DNA of 18,149 bases from Caldilineaceae bacterium. GTDB taxonomy: Bacteria > Chloroflexota > Anaerolineae > Caldilineales > Caldilineaceae. Positions 1 to 7,860 of this stretch are shown piece by piece. The notes below the pieces were generated by a model. That model ran no database searches and was not told where the DNA came from. It worked only from the letters and a program-made list of their open reading frames with translations. The DNA lies in contig JAPKMW010000154.1 in the NCBI GenBank assembly GCA_026645575.1, forward strand, positions 1 to 18,149. Reading direction: 5' to 3'. The position numbers and the translations under genes are program-made. Numbering within the stretch: the stretch's first letter is position 1; every line of letters begins with the position of its first letter.

Positions 1-98
1 ACTTCTCCTTGGTTGATCCTTTGCTTTTTTTGCTTATTGTATCAACCTCGAGGTCATTTGAGCCTATATATAATCTCCTAATCTTCTTACCTTGGCCT

Positions 99-593
99 AT
101 GCGTATTCGACCCACGGCGCGCCTGCTGGTGCTTGATGAACAGCAGCGCATTCTGCTTTTCAAGATCGATGATCGTGTCGCGCTCCATGACCAGCGCCCC
201 GATCTGATCGTCTATTGGAACACCCCCGGCGGCGGCGTTGATCCGGGAGAGACTTTCGAGCAGGCGGCACTGCGCGAACTGTGGGAGGAGACGGGGATTC
301 AGGACGCCACCTTAGGGCCGTGGGTCTGGTCCTACCAACGGCTCTTGCACTTTCCCAGCGGCCGCAGCGTTCTCTTTGAAGAACGGTTTTACCTTGTCCG
401 GGTTACTATGCCCCAAGTTACCTTTGCCAATTTGTTGCCCCATGAACAAAACACCCACCTTGAACATCGTTGGTGGCATTGGGTTGAGATCGCAACCGCC
501 ACTGATGAGCTTTTTATGCCACCGAACCTGGCCGGCTGGTTACACCCGATCTTACAAGGGATCATACCAACGGCGCCGTTGGCATTACCATAG
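99..593 (+). CDS. Nudix hydrolase
   Basis: A 164-residue protein of the Nudix family, which hydrolyses nucleoside diphosphates linked to another moiety; the substrate cannot be told from sequence. The Nudix box is complete: from ATG 99, G45, E51, then R59-E60-L61-W62-E63-E64-T65-G66-I67, matching Gx5Ex7REUXEEXGU, with the metal-binding glutamates present. I chose ATG 99 because the family core starts at once (MRIRPTARLLVLDE). The frame stays open back to a TTG at 9, but that extension is AT-rich and unlike a Nudix N-terminus. No clear Shine-Dalgarno precedes ATG 99; a TATAAT at 69-74 could be a -10 box with no good -35. The 3' end overlaps the convergent oxidoreductase gene by 9 bp. Family assignment is secure, substrate unknown. 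Confidence 0.9.
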   Translation: MRIRPTARLLVLDEQQRILLFKIDDRVALHDQRPDLIVYWNTPGGGVDPGETFEQAALRELWEETGIQDATLGPWVWSYQRLLHFPSGRSVLFEERFYLVRVTMPQVTFANLLPHEQNTHLEHRWWHWVEIATATDELFMPPNLAGWLHPILQGIIPTAPLALP

Positions 594-1847
594 GTTATTG
601 TTTTCTAAGGCAACAACGCGACTTTCGTGACGCGCAACTTCCGCCGCAAAGACCATCATGTGCGTTTCCAAAGTTTCTTCCGGCCCAGAAAGGATCAACC
701 CTGGCTCCTGCTGGGCAAGCGCGGCAACAAACCGGCGCATCAAACCTTCGTCGCCACCGCCATGTCCACTGAGAATAGCGCCATCGCGCTTGGCTTGTGT
801 GTCAATCCGCTCCGTTTGGCCGGTCAAGAAATCATAAATTTCCAGATACCGACCATCGCCGTAAAGTTCACCCTGTGTGCCAAAAATGCGCGTTTCGCGG
901 TCACGTTGCCGGGTAAACGCCGTCATGGTAAACGCAGCGGTTGCCCCGCCCTCAAAAAGCATGGTCACCACCTGATGATCGACCACATCGTTGTCGCAAG
1001 CATAGACACAGCGTCCATACGGGCCATTGCGTAAGGCTGTCGTGACTGTTTCAGCCGATGGCTTAGGCGTCAACACATAGAGCCAGCCACTGTCGCCGCG
1101 TTCCAACAATTGCCCATAGAAACGGGGCGCAGAGTACGGGCAAGTCGCCTCAACCGCGCAATCCAGGCACCGATCGGCGGCGCCGACTGGCTTTTCCGCG
1201 GCGCGAAAATGGTGCAAATTCCCAAAGGACGAAACCTGGAGACAGCGTCTTCCCATGAGATAGCGAATCCAGTCCAGGTCATGGCAGGATTTCGACAGCA
1301 ACATGGAGGACGATAAGCCTTCATTGCGCCAATTGCCCCGGACATAGGAATGGGCGTGGTGCCAAAAGCCAACCGGCTCTAAATGTTGCAGGCTGATAAT
1401 CTCGCCAAGCCGGCCACGATCCAGCAGCGCCTTCAACTGTTGGGTGTAGTCGGTATAGCGCAAAACATGACAGACAGCAAAGATTCCTTGGTTGCGCAAG
1501 GCCGCCGCCACAATCCGCTGACATTCAGTCGGTGTTGGCGCCATTGGCTTTTCCAAGAGAATATGGTAGCCCAAGTCCGCAAAAGCCACCGCCGGATCGG
1601 CATGGAGCAGATCTTGGGTGGTGATGATCACACCATCGGCAAATTTGGGTGCGTCCGCCACGGCACGCCAATCGGTGAAAACAGCGTGCGCCGGCAAATT
1701 GTGGCGGGCCGCAAAACGGGTTCGGTACTCTTCACGCGGTTCGGCGACGCCGACAATTTGCACCTCTTCTGGATGATGAATGGCATATTCGGCGTAGGTC
1801 GAACCGCGACCGCCGGCGCCAATCACAATTAACTTCACTGGTTGCAT
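585..1847 (-). CDS. Gfo/Idh/MocA-family NAD(P)-dependent oxidoreductase
   Basis: A 420-residue dehydrogenase of the Gfo/Idh/MocA family, which usually oxidises or reduces sugars, inositols or their derivatives with NAD(P). Seen: an N-terminal Rossmann motif (VIGAGGRG, residues 8-15), the family EKP motif at 99-101 (K100 is the usual catalytic lysine), and SKSCHDLDW near 185-193 carrying the conserved His/Asp. A CxxCx5C cluster (C227, C230, C236) suggests a structural metal site; I infer this. ATG 1847 is preferred because AGGA lies 9-12 bases upstream; a GTG at 1871 would give eight more residues and overlap the previous stop. It is the last gene of the sugar-uptake operon, 23 bp after the PhyH-like gene, so the two enzymes probably act on the same imported compound. 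Exact substrate unknown. Confidence 0.92.
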   Translation of the reverse strand: MQPVKLIVIGAGGRGSTYAEYAIHHPEEVQIVGVAEPREEYRTRFAARHNLPAHAVFTDWRAVADAPKFADGVIITTQDLLHADPAVAFADLGYHILLEKPMAPTPTECQRIVAAALRNQGIFAVCHVLRYTDYTQQLKALLDRGRLGEIISLQHLEPVGFWHHAHSYVRGNWRNEGLSSSMLLSKSCHDLDWIRYLMGRRCLQVSSFGNLHHFRAAEKPVGAADRCLDCAVEATCPYSAPRFYGQLLERGDSGWLYVLTPKPSAETVTTALRNGPYGRCVYACDNDVVDHQVVTMLFEGGATAAFTMTAFTRQRDRETRIFGTQGELYGDGRYLEIYDFLTGQTERIDTQAKRDGAILSGHGGGDEGLMRRFVAALAQQEPGLILSGPEETLETHMMVFAAEVARHESRVVALENNNLW

Positions 1848-1870
1848 AAGTTTTCCTGGTCGTTCAGTCA

Positions 1871-2698
1871 CTAATCAGGGGCGTGGAAGCCAGCGCCAAC
1901 GCTGGAATAAAGGACAGGGTTTAACGGCGTATTGATCACTTCGCCAACCTGTGCGCCGGGGAGCCAGCGATCCCAGTCCCTTTGTTGATTAGCGTTTTGT
2001 GGGGGCGCGACCTTCATCGCTTCGTCCATGTAGATAATGGTGAAGACGCCACGCATTTGCGCCGTGTTGTTTGGCCCGGCGCGATGGAAGAGCCAGCCAG
2101 CGTGAAAGCTCACTTCCCCTAGATCATAGGGCGTCTCGTCTTTGGGATAATCTTTGAGGGTGCGACCAATCTGCGCTTCGCTTTCATCACTGATCCCAAT
2201 GTTGCGATGGGCCAACAGTTGATGACTGCCGATGCAAAACGAGAGCGGCCCCATCGCAACGGGTGTCGCTTGCAAGGGGATCCAGGCGGTCACACTGTGT
2301 TCATTGCTCAAGGGCCAGTAGAACTGATCAGCGTGCCAGGGGGTAAAACCGCCGCCCGGTTCTTTGAAGAGCGCTTGGTCATGATACATACGCACGCCGC
2401 TGACCCCCATTAATTCGGTGGCAATCCGCGCGAGGCGCGGGGCAAAGGCAAATTCTTTCACCTTTGCACTATGTTCCCATAAGTTAGGCACCTGGAGAAA
2501 GGCTTTGCCATAGGTGCCCCGTTCGCTCAGGGGCAGAGACTGTTTGTTCAGCTCCTGCACCATATGCGCAATCTCGGCGCCATACTCAGCCAGCACCGCC
2601 GGCGAGAGTACCTCTTTTAACTTGATATAGCCATCACGGCGGTACTGGGCGATCTGGTCAGCCGTTACGGAATAGGGAGTCAATAAGTCTGGATGCAT
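1871..2698 (-). CDS. Phytanoyl-CoA dioxygenase (PhyH) family Fe(II)/2-oxoglutarate oxygenase
   Basis: Non-haem iron, 2-oxoglutarate-dependent oxygenase of the PhyH family, about 275 residues. Numbered from the upstream GTG at 2710, the iron triad is visible as H126-x-D128 in TPWHADQF and the distal H209 in WLFHRAGPN; R220, eleven residues on, is the expected 2-oxoglutarate salt-bridge residue. I place the start at ATG 2698 because GAGGTGA lies about nine bases upstream; the in-frame GTG at 2710 overlaps that ribosome site. It is followed after 23 bp by the Gfo/Idh gene and lies downstream of the transporter genes. PhyH proteins next to Gfo/Idh genes and sugar ABC transporters suggest oxidation of a small polar compound rather than a lipid, which is inference. 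Fold and cofactor assignment are strong; the reaction is unknown. Confidence 0.92.
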   Translation of the reverse strand: MHPDLLTPYSVTADQIAQYRRDGYIKLKEVLSPAVLAEYGAEIAHMVQELNKQSLPLSERGTYGKAFLQVPNLWEHSAKVKEFAFAPRLARIATELMGVSGVRMYHDQALFKEPGGGFTPWHADQFYWPLSNEHSVTAWIPLQATPVAMGPLSFCIGSHQLLAHRNIGISDESEAQIGRTLKDYPKDETPYDLGEVSFHAGWLFHRAGPNNTAQMRGVFTIIYMDEAMKVAPPQNANQQRDWDRWLPGAQVGEVINTPLNPVLYSSVGAGFHAPD

Positions 2699-2738
2699 AA
2701 GGAAAGTCACCTCATTGGTAAAATTGATTGGTAAAATT

Positions 2739-2830
2739 GGAACTGCTCAGGTGCGTGGCACTGGTCAGGCGTAGTTTGTTCATCCTACCATCTTCTGACC
2801 AGTGCCGCGCACCTGAGGCTGAGTAGTCAC
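2739..2830 (-). mobile_element. 92-bp inverted-repeat element, copy A (MITE-like)
   Basis: A 92-bp imperfect palindrome in the gap between the permease and PhyH genes. Its arms pair over 30 and 36 nt; one arm carries a 6-nt insertion. It matches copy B at 14436-14527 in inverted orientation, with the same arm asymmetry and the same length. The ends read GGAACTGCTCAG and (reverse complement) GTGACTACTCAG. It is flanked by GTAAAATT at 2731-2738 and 2831-2838, consistent with an 8-bp target-site duplication, although a third GTAAAATT at 2718-2725 weakens that. It has no coding capacity. A non-autonomous element moved by a transposase encoded elsewhere is the best reading; no transposase is visible here. 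Confidence 0.72.
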
Positions 2831-2844
2831 GTAAAATTAACAAT

Positions 2845-3759
2845 TTATCCCTTGATGCCAGTCAAGGCGATACTTTGGACAAAGAAATCCTGGGCAATAA
2901 AAAAGATTACAAGAATGGGCGCAATCGCCACCGTGGCGCCGGCCATCATATGCGCATAGTCGGTGTCGTATTGCCCACGGAAGAGTTGTAGGCCAACGGC
3001 TAGCGTCATATTTTCCTGGCGGGTCAGGTAAATAAGGGGGCCAAAGAAATCATTCCAATTATAGATAAAAGAGAAGACCGTGACCGTGGCAATGGCCGGC
3101 TTGGCCAATGGCACCAGGATCTTCCAGAGGATCTGGAAGCGGTTGGCGCCGTCAATGATGGCTGCCTCGTCTAAATCTTTGGGTAAGGTAAGGAAGAACT
3201 GGCGCAACAAAAAGGTATAGAACGCGCTGCCAAAAAAGGCTGGGACAATCAAGGGCAAAAACGTGTCGAGCCAGCCCAGGTTTTTATAGAGAATGAACTG
3301 GGGAATCAAGGTCACTTGGCCCGGCAGCATAAGGGTGGAGAGCAGCAGGGCAAAGTAAACATTGCGCCCCTTGAACTGTAAGCGGGCAAAGGCGTAACCG
3401 GCCATCGTCGAGGATAGCACATAGCCAATGGTCGCCAGCACCGTAATAACGATCGAGTTTTGGATAAAGCGGCCAAAAGGGAGCTTCTGCCAGGTTTCGG
3501 GGTAGTTCGCAAAATAAAGGGGATTGGGAATCCATTCGGGCGGGTTGACATAAATATGCCCTGGCGCTTTCAAGGAGGTGCTGACCATCCAGTAGAAGGG
3601 GAAAGTAAAAAGAAGTCCCAAGGTGATCAACAGGAGATAGAGCAGAAACCAGCGCCCGATCCGCAACACATTGGCAGAACGCTGCGCCTTGTGCTGGGTC
3701 AGCGTCGGCGGTGCGTCTTTGGTGTTCCAGCTGGTTTGCACCTGTGAATTACTCTTCAT
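2845..3759 (-). CDS. Carbohydrate ABC transporter permease (MalG/CUT1 type)
   Basis: Inner-membrane permease of a carbohydrate-uptake (CUT1) ABC importer, 304 residues, about six transmembrane helices after a hydrophilic N-terminal stretch of roughly 35 residues. The cytoplasmic EAA loop that docks on the ATPase is clear: E198-A-A-I-I-D203-G204 in DLDEAAIIDGAN, in the C-terminal half as expected. The ATG lies 3 bp after the stop of the preceding permease gene, with a purine-rich ribosome site (GGTGAGGG) inside that gene's end, so the two are translationally coupled and probably form a heterodimer. No ATP-binding subunit is encoded nearby, so a shared MsiK/MalK-like ATPase from elsewhere is likely. 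The long element-containing gap follows before the PhyH gene. Confidence 0.95.
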   Translation of the reverse strand: MKSNSQVQTSWNTKDAPPTLTQHKAQRSANVLRIGRWFLLYLLLITLGLLFTFPFYWMVSTSLKAPGHIYVNPPEWIPNPLYFANYPETWQKLPFGRFIQNSIVITVLATIGYVLSSTMAGYAFARLQFKGRNVYFALLLSTLMLPGQVTLIPQFILYKNLGWLDTFLPLIVPAFFGSAFYTFLLRQFFLTLPKDLDEAAIIDGANRFQILWKILVPLAKPAIATVTVFSFIYNWNDFFGPLIYLTRQENMTLAVGLQLFRGQYDTDYAHMMAGATVAIAPILVIFFIAQDFFVQSIALTGIKG

Positions 3760-3762
3760 GTC

Positions 3763-4698
3763 TTATCCCTCACCTTCATAGTAGACCCAACGCGGCGCCA
3801 GTTTGAATTGCAGAAAGGTGAAAATAATGACCACCACAAAGAGAAACCAGGCCAACGCCGAAGCATACCCCATCTTGAAAAATTGGAACCCATTGCGGTA
3901 GAGATGCAGTAAATAGAAGAGCGTCGCATCCGCCGGGCCACCGTTGGTAATCACCAAGGCCGGGGTGAAGACTTGAAAGGCGCCAATAATGCCGAGGATC
4001 AGCGTAAAAAAGATCGATGGCGTCATCTGGGGGACCGTCACATGCCGGAATTGCGCCCAGGCGCCGGCGCCGTCAATGGCGGCGGCCTCGTAGAGCGACT
4101 CCGGCACACTTTGCAACCCGGCCAGATAAATGATCACCACATTGCCTACTTGCCAAAGGCCCATGAGGATCAGCGCCGGCTTGGCCCAAGCCGTTGACCC
4201 AAACCATTCCGGGCCGGGTACGCCAAAGACTTTCTCAATAAAGAGATTGATTGGCCCAAAGGTTGGGTTCAACAGCCATAACCACAAAATGGCTGAGGCC
4301 ACCGCCGGTGTAATGGTGGGGATATAAAACATGGTGCGAAAGATGGCGCGCCCACGAATGGGGGCGTTGAGCAGCAATGCCAACAGAAAAGCCACCAACA
4401 GCCCCAGCGGCACCGAAAAGATCGTGTAGTAGAGCGTATTGTACAACGCCAGCCAGACCTTACTGTCACCACCATCCGCCAGAACCAGGCTGGCAAAGAG
4501 CCGTTGATAATTGCTCAATCCCACCCAGGTCGGCGCACCGAACAACTCATACTTGGTAAAGCTAAGATAGAGCGACGCCAAAAACGGCCCCAGGATCAGA
4601 AAGAGAAAGCCAAAGAGCCAGGGTGCAATAAAGAGGTGTCCCCAAAGGTCTTGTTCCGTAATTTTAAATTTGCGGCGTGTGCCTGGAGTTACAGCCAT
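3763..4698 (-). CDS. Carbohydrate ABC transporter permease (MalF/UgpA type)
   Basis: Second permease of the CUT1 importer, 311 residues with about six membrane spans. The EAA loop is at residues 204-210 (E-A-A-A-I-D-G within SLYEAAAIDGAGAW), followed by the usual FRHVTVPQMTP segment. The N-terminus (WLFGFLFLILGPFLASLYLSF) is typical of UgpA/LacF-like proteins rather than E. coli MalF, which has a large extra domain. Start at ATG 4698; no strong Shine-Dalgarno is visible immediately upstream. It is preceded by 226 bp of non-coding DNA holding a tandem repeat and a composite hairpin that separate it from the binding-protein gene, and it couples to the next permease 3 bp on. Substrate specificity cannot be read from permeases. 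Confidence 0.95.
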   Translation of the reverse strand: MAVTPGTRRKFKITEQDLWGHLFIAPWLFGFLFLILGPFLASLYLSFTKYELFGAPTWVGLSNYQRLFASLVLADGGDSKVWLALYNTLYYTIFSVPLGLLVAFLLALLLNAPIRGRAIFRTMFYIPTITPAVASAILWLWLLNPTFGPINLFIEKVFGVPGPEWFGSTAWAKPALILMGLWQVGNVVIIYLAGLQSVPESLYEAAAIDGAGAWAQFRHVTVPQMTPSIFFTLILGIIGAFQVFTPALVITNGGPADATLFYLLHLYRNGFQFFKMGYASALAWFLFVVVIIFTFLQFKLAPRWVYYEGEG

Positions 4699-4734
4699 AT
4701 TTATGTCCGTGCTTGTTGAAACCCACCTGCTGAT

Positions 4735-4760
4735 GACAAGGTGACAGGGTGACAGGGTGA
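4735..4760. repeat. Short tandem repeat, 8-bp unit (GACAAGGT/GACAGGGT)
   Basis: Just over three copies of an 8-bp unit, one GACAAGGT and two GACAGGGT plus GA. The same unit occurs at 13310-13335 and 18083-18149, so this is a dispersed simple repeat rather than a local accident. It lies about 40 bp upstream of the first permease start. Confidence 0.85.
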
Positions 4761-4781
4761 TACTGCTGGCCTATCTTACAA

Positions 4782-4886
4782 CGGGATTCAAATCCCGCTC
4801 TGACAGCGAGAAGCCGCCTCAGCGGCTATGAGTGTTCTCTCAGCCGCTGAGGCGGCTTCTCGCTGTTAGCAAGGGGTTTCAACCCC
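4782..4886. repeat. Composite palindrome: 25-bp perfect stem flanked by two small hairpins
   Basis: Centre: a perfect 25-bp inverted repeat, arms 4803-4827 and 4842-4866, 14-nt loop. Left flank: CGGGATTcaAATCCCG at 4782-4797. Right flank: GGGGTTtcAACCCC at 4873-4886. The two flanking hairpins also resemble inverted copies of each other, so the whole 105 bp is roughly symmetric. It sits after the solute-binding protein stop and before the permeases in the operon. In transporter operons such hairpins commonly stabilise the upstream message or attenuate read-through, giving more binding protein than permease; that role is inferred here. There is no T-tract, so a strict terminator is unlikely. 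It may also be a dispersed repeat. Confidence 0.85.
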
Positions 4887-4924
4887 ATTTTCTATCACCT
4901 TGACGCAGTATACGTCACGATCCT

Positions 4925-6259
4925 TTACTGATTCAAAATCCGGTCGCCTTCTTTGACGGCGGCGGCGATAGAATCCTCAATGGACGCTTCCCCAATAAAG
5001 GCGCGGTCCAACTCCGCTTGCACCCCGATGATCCATTCCAGCCAATATTTGGTGAAACGCAGATCCTGGGCAAAGGCATGGCCTTCGGCCAACCGATCCA
5101 TACCGGTGGGCGGCGGTGTGGTATAGGGCGCGCTCGATGCCGCCGATTTCAAGGCCGGCATGGTCAATTTTCCTTCGGCCACCATCTTCATGCCTTCGTC
5201 GCCGGATAAGAAGGTGAGCGCATCAAACGCCTGATCGACCACTTTGGAGCTAGAGGCCACACAGATGGGGTTGCCATTATAACTCGGCGTTGGCTTGGCG
5301 TCAGCCTTGGGCGCTTTGGGCAAGGGGTAGAGACCCCACTCAAAATCGGCAATCTGCGCCACATAATCGGGAATATAGGCGTTGTTGCCAATATCCATGG
5401 CGACCTTGCCAATCGCGAAGGGTCTGGGCGCGCCCGATTGGAAGACATTGGGATCGCCCGGCTTGGGCGCAACCTTGTGGGTATGGATCAGATCGACGGC
5501 AAACTTCATCGCCTCCGTTGCTTCCGGCGTATCGAGCGGGGTCTTGAGATTTTCCACATCACAGACTTCGCCGCCATTTGACCAGACAAAGTTGCCCCAA
5601 TAGAACTCAAAGCCATTATCGGACTGGACGCCGTAGCGTTCCGTTCCTTTGGTCAATGCCTGGGCGGTCGTCAAGAATTCGTTCCAGGTCCACTGGGGGT
5701 TATCCCAATCTTCCGGTGGCAAGGCCACACCAGCCTCTTCAAACGCGCTTTTGTTGACATAGAGGACTTGGACACCCATCGACCACGGCATCCCATAGTA
5801 GCGCCCCTGCCACTCAAAAATATCAGGTTGGGTATAATACTGACTGACGTCAAAAGAAGTCTTGGCAATCAGATCGGTCAAATCGAGCAACCCCCCCTTC
5901 TCGGCCAGGTTGAGGAACATGGCGCCGCTCATCCAGATCAGATCAGGTGAGGTGCCACCGGCCAACGAAACCTGGAGCTTGTCCCAATACTGTTGCCAGG
6001 GCGCCGATTCTAACACCAGTTCGGTGTCCGGCGTCTTGGCATTATAGGCGGCGGCAATCTTCTCTTCCAGTTCCAGCCAGGCGCCGCTCGACCAGACGCC
6101 CCAAGTCACGGTCGCCTTTTCGGTGGTCGGCGCGCTGCCGCTTTCCGCCGCCGGCGCGGCTGGTTGGGCGACACAGCCGGCCAGGGCATTGACGCTAAGT
6201 GCGCCGACGCCAACGGCCGTCATGGCCTTCAACAACTGTCTGCGGGAAAACTTCTCCAT
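4925..6259 (-). CDS. Extracellular sugar-binding lipoprotein (ABC solute-binding protein family 1)
   Basis: Substrate-binding component of the CUT1 importer, 444 residues, anchored outside the membrane. The N-terminus shows a Tat-like motif (S5-R6-R7-Q8-L9-L10-K11), a hydrophobic stretch, and a lipobox L26-A27-G28-C29, followed by an Ala/Pro-rich linker typical of lipoproteins. The mature part has family-1 features: WGVWSSG after the linker, the LAGGTSPDLIWM segment, and many surface aromatic residues that stack on sugars. ATG 6259 is supported by AGGAGG about 5 bases upstream. It is the first gene of the operon and is preceded by a strong promoter candidate and an inverted repeat. Combined RR and lipobox signals suggest Tat export with lipidation. 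The bound sugar is unknown. Confidence 0.95.
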   Translation of the reverse strand: MEKFSRRQLLKAMTAVGVGALSVNALAGCVAQPAAPAAESGSAPTTEKATVTWGVWSSGAWLELEEKIAAAYNAKTPDTELVLESAPWQQYWDKLQVSLAGGTSPDLIWMSGAMFLNLAEKGGLLDLTDLIAKTSFDVSQYYTQPDIFEWQGRYYGMPWSMGVQVLYVNKSAFEEAGVALPPEDWDNPQWTWNEFLTTAQALTKGTERYGVQSDNGFEFYWGNFVWSNGGEVCDVENLKTPLDTPEATEAMKFAVDLIHTHKVAPKPGDPNVFQSGAPRPFAIGKVAMDIGNNAYIPDYVAQIADFEWGLYPLPKAPKADAKPTPSYNGNPICVASSSKVVDQAFDALTFLSGDEGMKMVAEGKLTMPALKSAASSAPYTTPPPTGMDRLAEGHAFAQDLRFTKYWLEWIIGVQAELDRAFIGEASIEDSIAAAVKEGDRILNQ

Positions 6260-6434
6260 AGATGCCTCCTGTCAATGTTTGTGATAAGATGCTGGTGGAA
6301 ACAGTAAACTTGAACAACAAACGTGGCGGTGTGCGGCGGTAGGAATGCACGTCGCCCCGGAACCAACAGACGATCAAGAAAGCGCTGATTGGAAGAAGGG
6401 GATCAAGAGGTAGTGCGGCCCCCATCTTTTAATT

Positions 6435-6453
6435 ATTTATCTCATGAACGAAT
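6435..6453. promoter_or_regulatory. Candidate ROK operator O1 (imperfect 19-bp inverted repeat)
   Basis: On the minus strand it reads ATTCGTT, 5-bp spacer, GATAAAT. It matches 11 of 14 arm positions of the perfect repeat at 6571-6589. It lies just downstream of the predicted start of the binding-protein transcript (about +7 to +25), where a repressor would block transcription. The link to the ROK protein is inferred. Confidence 0.45.
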
Positions 6454-6466
6454 TACTTTGACTTTT

Positions 6467-6495
6467 ATCTTACCAAAACTACTAATAGATGTCAA
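6467..6495 (-). promoter_or_regulatory. Sigma70-like promoter of the sugar-uptake operon
   Basis: Minus strand: -35 TTGACA (6495-6490), a 17-bp spacer, and -10 TAAGAT (6472-6467; 4 of 6 matches to TATAAT). Predicted start near 6460, leaving a 5' leader of about 200 nt before the binding-protein ATG. The exact -35 and ideal spacing make this a good candidate. Confidence 0.65.
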
Positions 6496-6535
6496 GTGCG
6501 AATTTTTCACCAAATATAGCCTTTTTCCAAAGTTC

Positions 6536-6564
6536 TTGACTTCTCAATCCTTTTTTCATATACT
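6536..6564 (+). promoter_or_regulatory. Sigma70-like promoter of the ROK regulator gene
   Basis: TTGACT at 6536-6541, a 17-bp spacer, and TATACT at 6559-6564; each box has 5 of 6 consensus matches. Predicted start near 6571, which coincides with the first base of the perfect inverted repeat. The two divergent -35 boxes are about 40 bp apart. Confidence 0.7.
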
Positions 6565-6570
6565 CTATTT

Positions 6571-6589
6571 ATTCATTACATAAATGAAT
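6571..6589. promoter_or_regulatory. Candidate ROK operator O2 (perfect 19-bp inverted repeat)
   Basis: ATTCATT, spacer ACATA, AATGAAT: 7-bp perfect arms covering about +1 to +19 of the regulator's own predicted transcript. Position suggests autorepression. The AT-rich symmetric form agrees with known ROK sites such as NagC/Mlc operators in general character only. Confidence 0.55.
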
Positions 6590-6620
6590 TTTGCAAGCAA
6601 GGAAATGATGAACAAAGAGT

Positions 6621-7835
6621 ATGTTGCCTAAATCGCATCAACAAAAAACTGCGCCCATTGCCTTGCGCCAACAAAATACCCGCCTGTTGCTCCACCTCAT
6701 TCAAATGCAACGCGCAATTTCGCAGGCTGAACTGGCGCGTCAAAGCGGTCTGAGTCCAGCCGCCGTCAGTGGGATTTTGCAATGGCTGTTGACCCAGGAA
6801 CTGCTGGTGGAAAATGGCAAAAGCCATCAACAAGGGGCCGGTCGGCGGGGTGCCCTGCTGACCTTTAACGAACAGAAGGCCATTGTCGCCGGGGTGGTAA
6901 TTGACCAGACCCAGTGCGAAGTGGCGTTGCTTACACTGTCGGCTCAGGTGCTGGCCCATACCAGCCAGGTCAACCCGGCCTATGACGATCCGGTGCAAAC
7001 GCTGGAGTTGATCGTGGCTTTGCTTCACACGTTGCTCCAGCAACTTCCCCTGCCAACTAGCGCGCTGGTCGGCATCGGCGTCGCCATGCCCGGCCTGATC
7101 GACGCCGATGCCGGCGTGGTCAACGTTGCCGCCAACTTGGGGTGGCGTAATGTCCATCTGGGCACGATGTTACAGGAACGGCTAGCCTTGCCTGTGCGGC
7201 TGGAACACCTTGGACGCGCCAAAGCCATTGCCGAAACCCTCTGGGGGCGCGGGATTGGCTGTGCAAATCTGGTTTGTGTCGAGATTGGTTCAGGCATTGG
7301 CGCCGGCATCATGATGGCTGGCAATTTACTCAAAGGCGGTAGCGGCTCGGCGCCAGAGATTGGTCATTCGGTGCTGGATCTACATGGCCCGGAGTGCGCC
7401 TGTGGTTTGCGCGGCTGCTGGGAAAGTTACTGCGCCGGACCGGCGATCCGCAAACGGATTGGCTGTTGCCTGACTACCATGCCCCAGCTTAAAACGAGCC
7501 TCACACCCCAATCAACGCTAGCTGAATTGGAAGCGGCTGTCGGCGCGGGTGATGTCCTGGCCCAAGTGGTTATGAGTGAAACGGCCACTTACATGGCACG
7601 CGGTCTGCTCAACGTTATTTGGAACTTTGACCCAAGTCTGATCATTCTCTCCGGTTTTGTGGTGCAGGAATGTCCAACCTTGATCGAGTTTACCCGGGTC
7701 GTCCTGCAGACCTTGCAGGTCGTCCGCACCGTCGATATACCCTTAGTTGTCACCGCCCAAGGCGCCGATGCCGGCGTGATCGCCGCTTCGGCCCTGGCGT
7801 CCGTCCATTATCTTGAACAACTATCAATAAGCTGA
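6621..7835 (+). CDS. ROK-family transcriptional repressor (NagC/XylR-like)
   Basis: A 404-residue DNA-binding ROK protein. A winged helix-turn-helix occupies about residues 15-65 (AELARQSGLSPAAVSGILQWL). The ROK domain follows, with GVAMPGLID at 153-161 and the zinc signature H249 plus C259-x-C261-G-x-x-G-C266. The kinase features are degraded: the ATP-binding motif reads GVVIDQTQ, and the usual ND of the catalytic loop is HL (195-196), so this should sense a sugar rather than phosphorylate it. ATG 6621 is the first start after an in-frame stop at 6609; its Shine-Dalgarno is poor (AAGGA 18 bases upstream). It is divergent from the sugar-uptake operon with symmetric candidate operators between them, so local control is likely. 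The PIG-L gene follows after 25 bp. Confidence 0.93.
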   Translation: MLPKSHQQKTAPIALRQQNTRLLLHLIQMQRAISQAELARQSGLSPAAVSGILQWLLTQELLVENGKSHQQGAGRRGALLTFNEQKAIVAGVVIDQTQCEVALLTLSAQVLAHTSQVNPAYDDPVQTLELIVALLHTLLQQLPLPTSALVGIGVAMPGLIDADAGVVNVAANLGWRNVHLGTMLQERLALPVRLEHLGRAKAIAETLWGRGIGCANLVCVEIGSGIGAGIMMAGNLLKGGSGSAPEIGHSVLDLHGPECACGLRGCWESYCAGPAIRKRIGCCLTTMPQLKTSLTPQSTLAELEAAVGAGDVLAQVVMSETATYMARGLLNVIWNFDPSLIILSGFVVQECPTLIEFTRVVLQTLQVVRTVDIPLVVTAQGADAGVIAASALASVHYLEQLSIS

Positions 7836-7860
7836 ATGGCAAGAATGGGAAACAGGTTCT

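Noticed and set aside
9..98. N-terminal extension of the Nudix protein from TTG 9
   Set aside because: AT-rich, no ribosome site visible, contains a TATAAT-like box, and the Nudix fold begins at ATG 99.
6195..6425. Minus-strand 76-residue ORF across the binding-protein leader
   Set aside because: It runs into the solute-binding protein gene in another frame without supporting features; better explained as the 5' leader.
6605..6631. Nine-codon upstream ORF (ATGATG to TAA) overlapping the ROK start
   Set aside because: The AAGGA sequence is too close to its start to act as a ribosome site, and such short ORFs are expected by chance.
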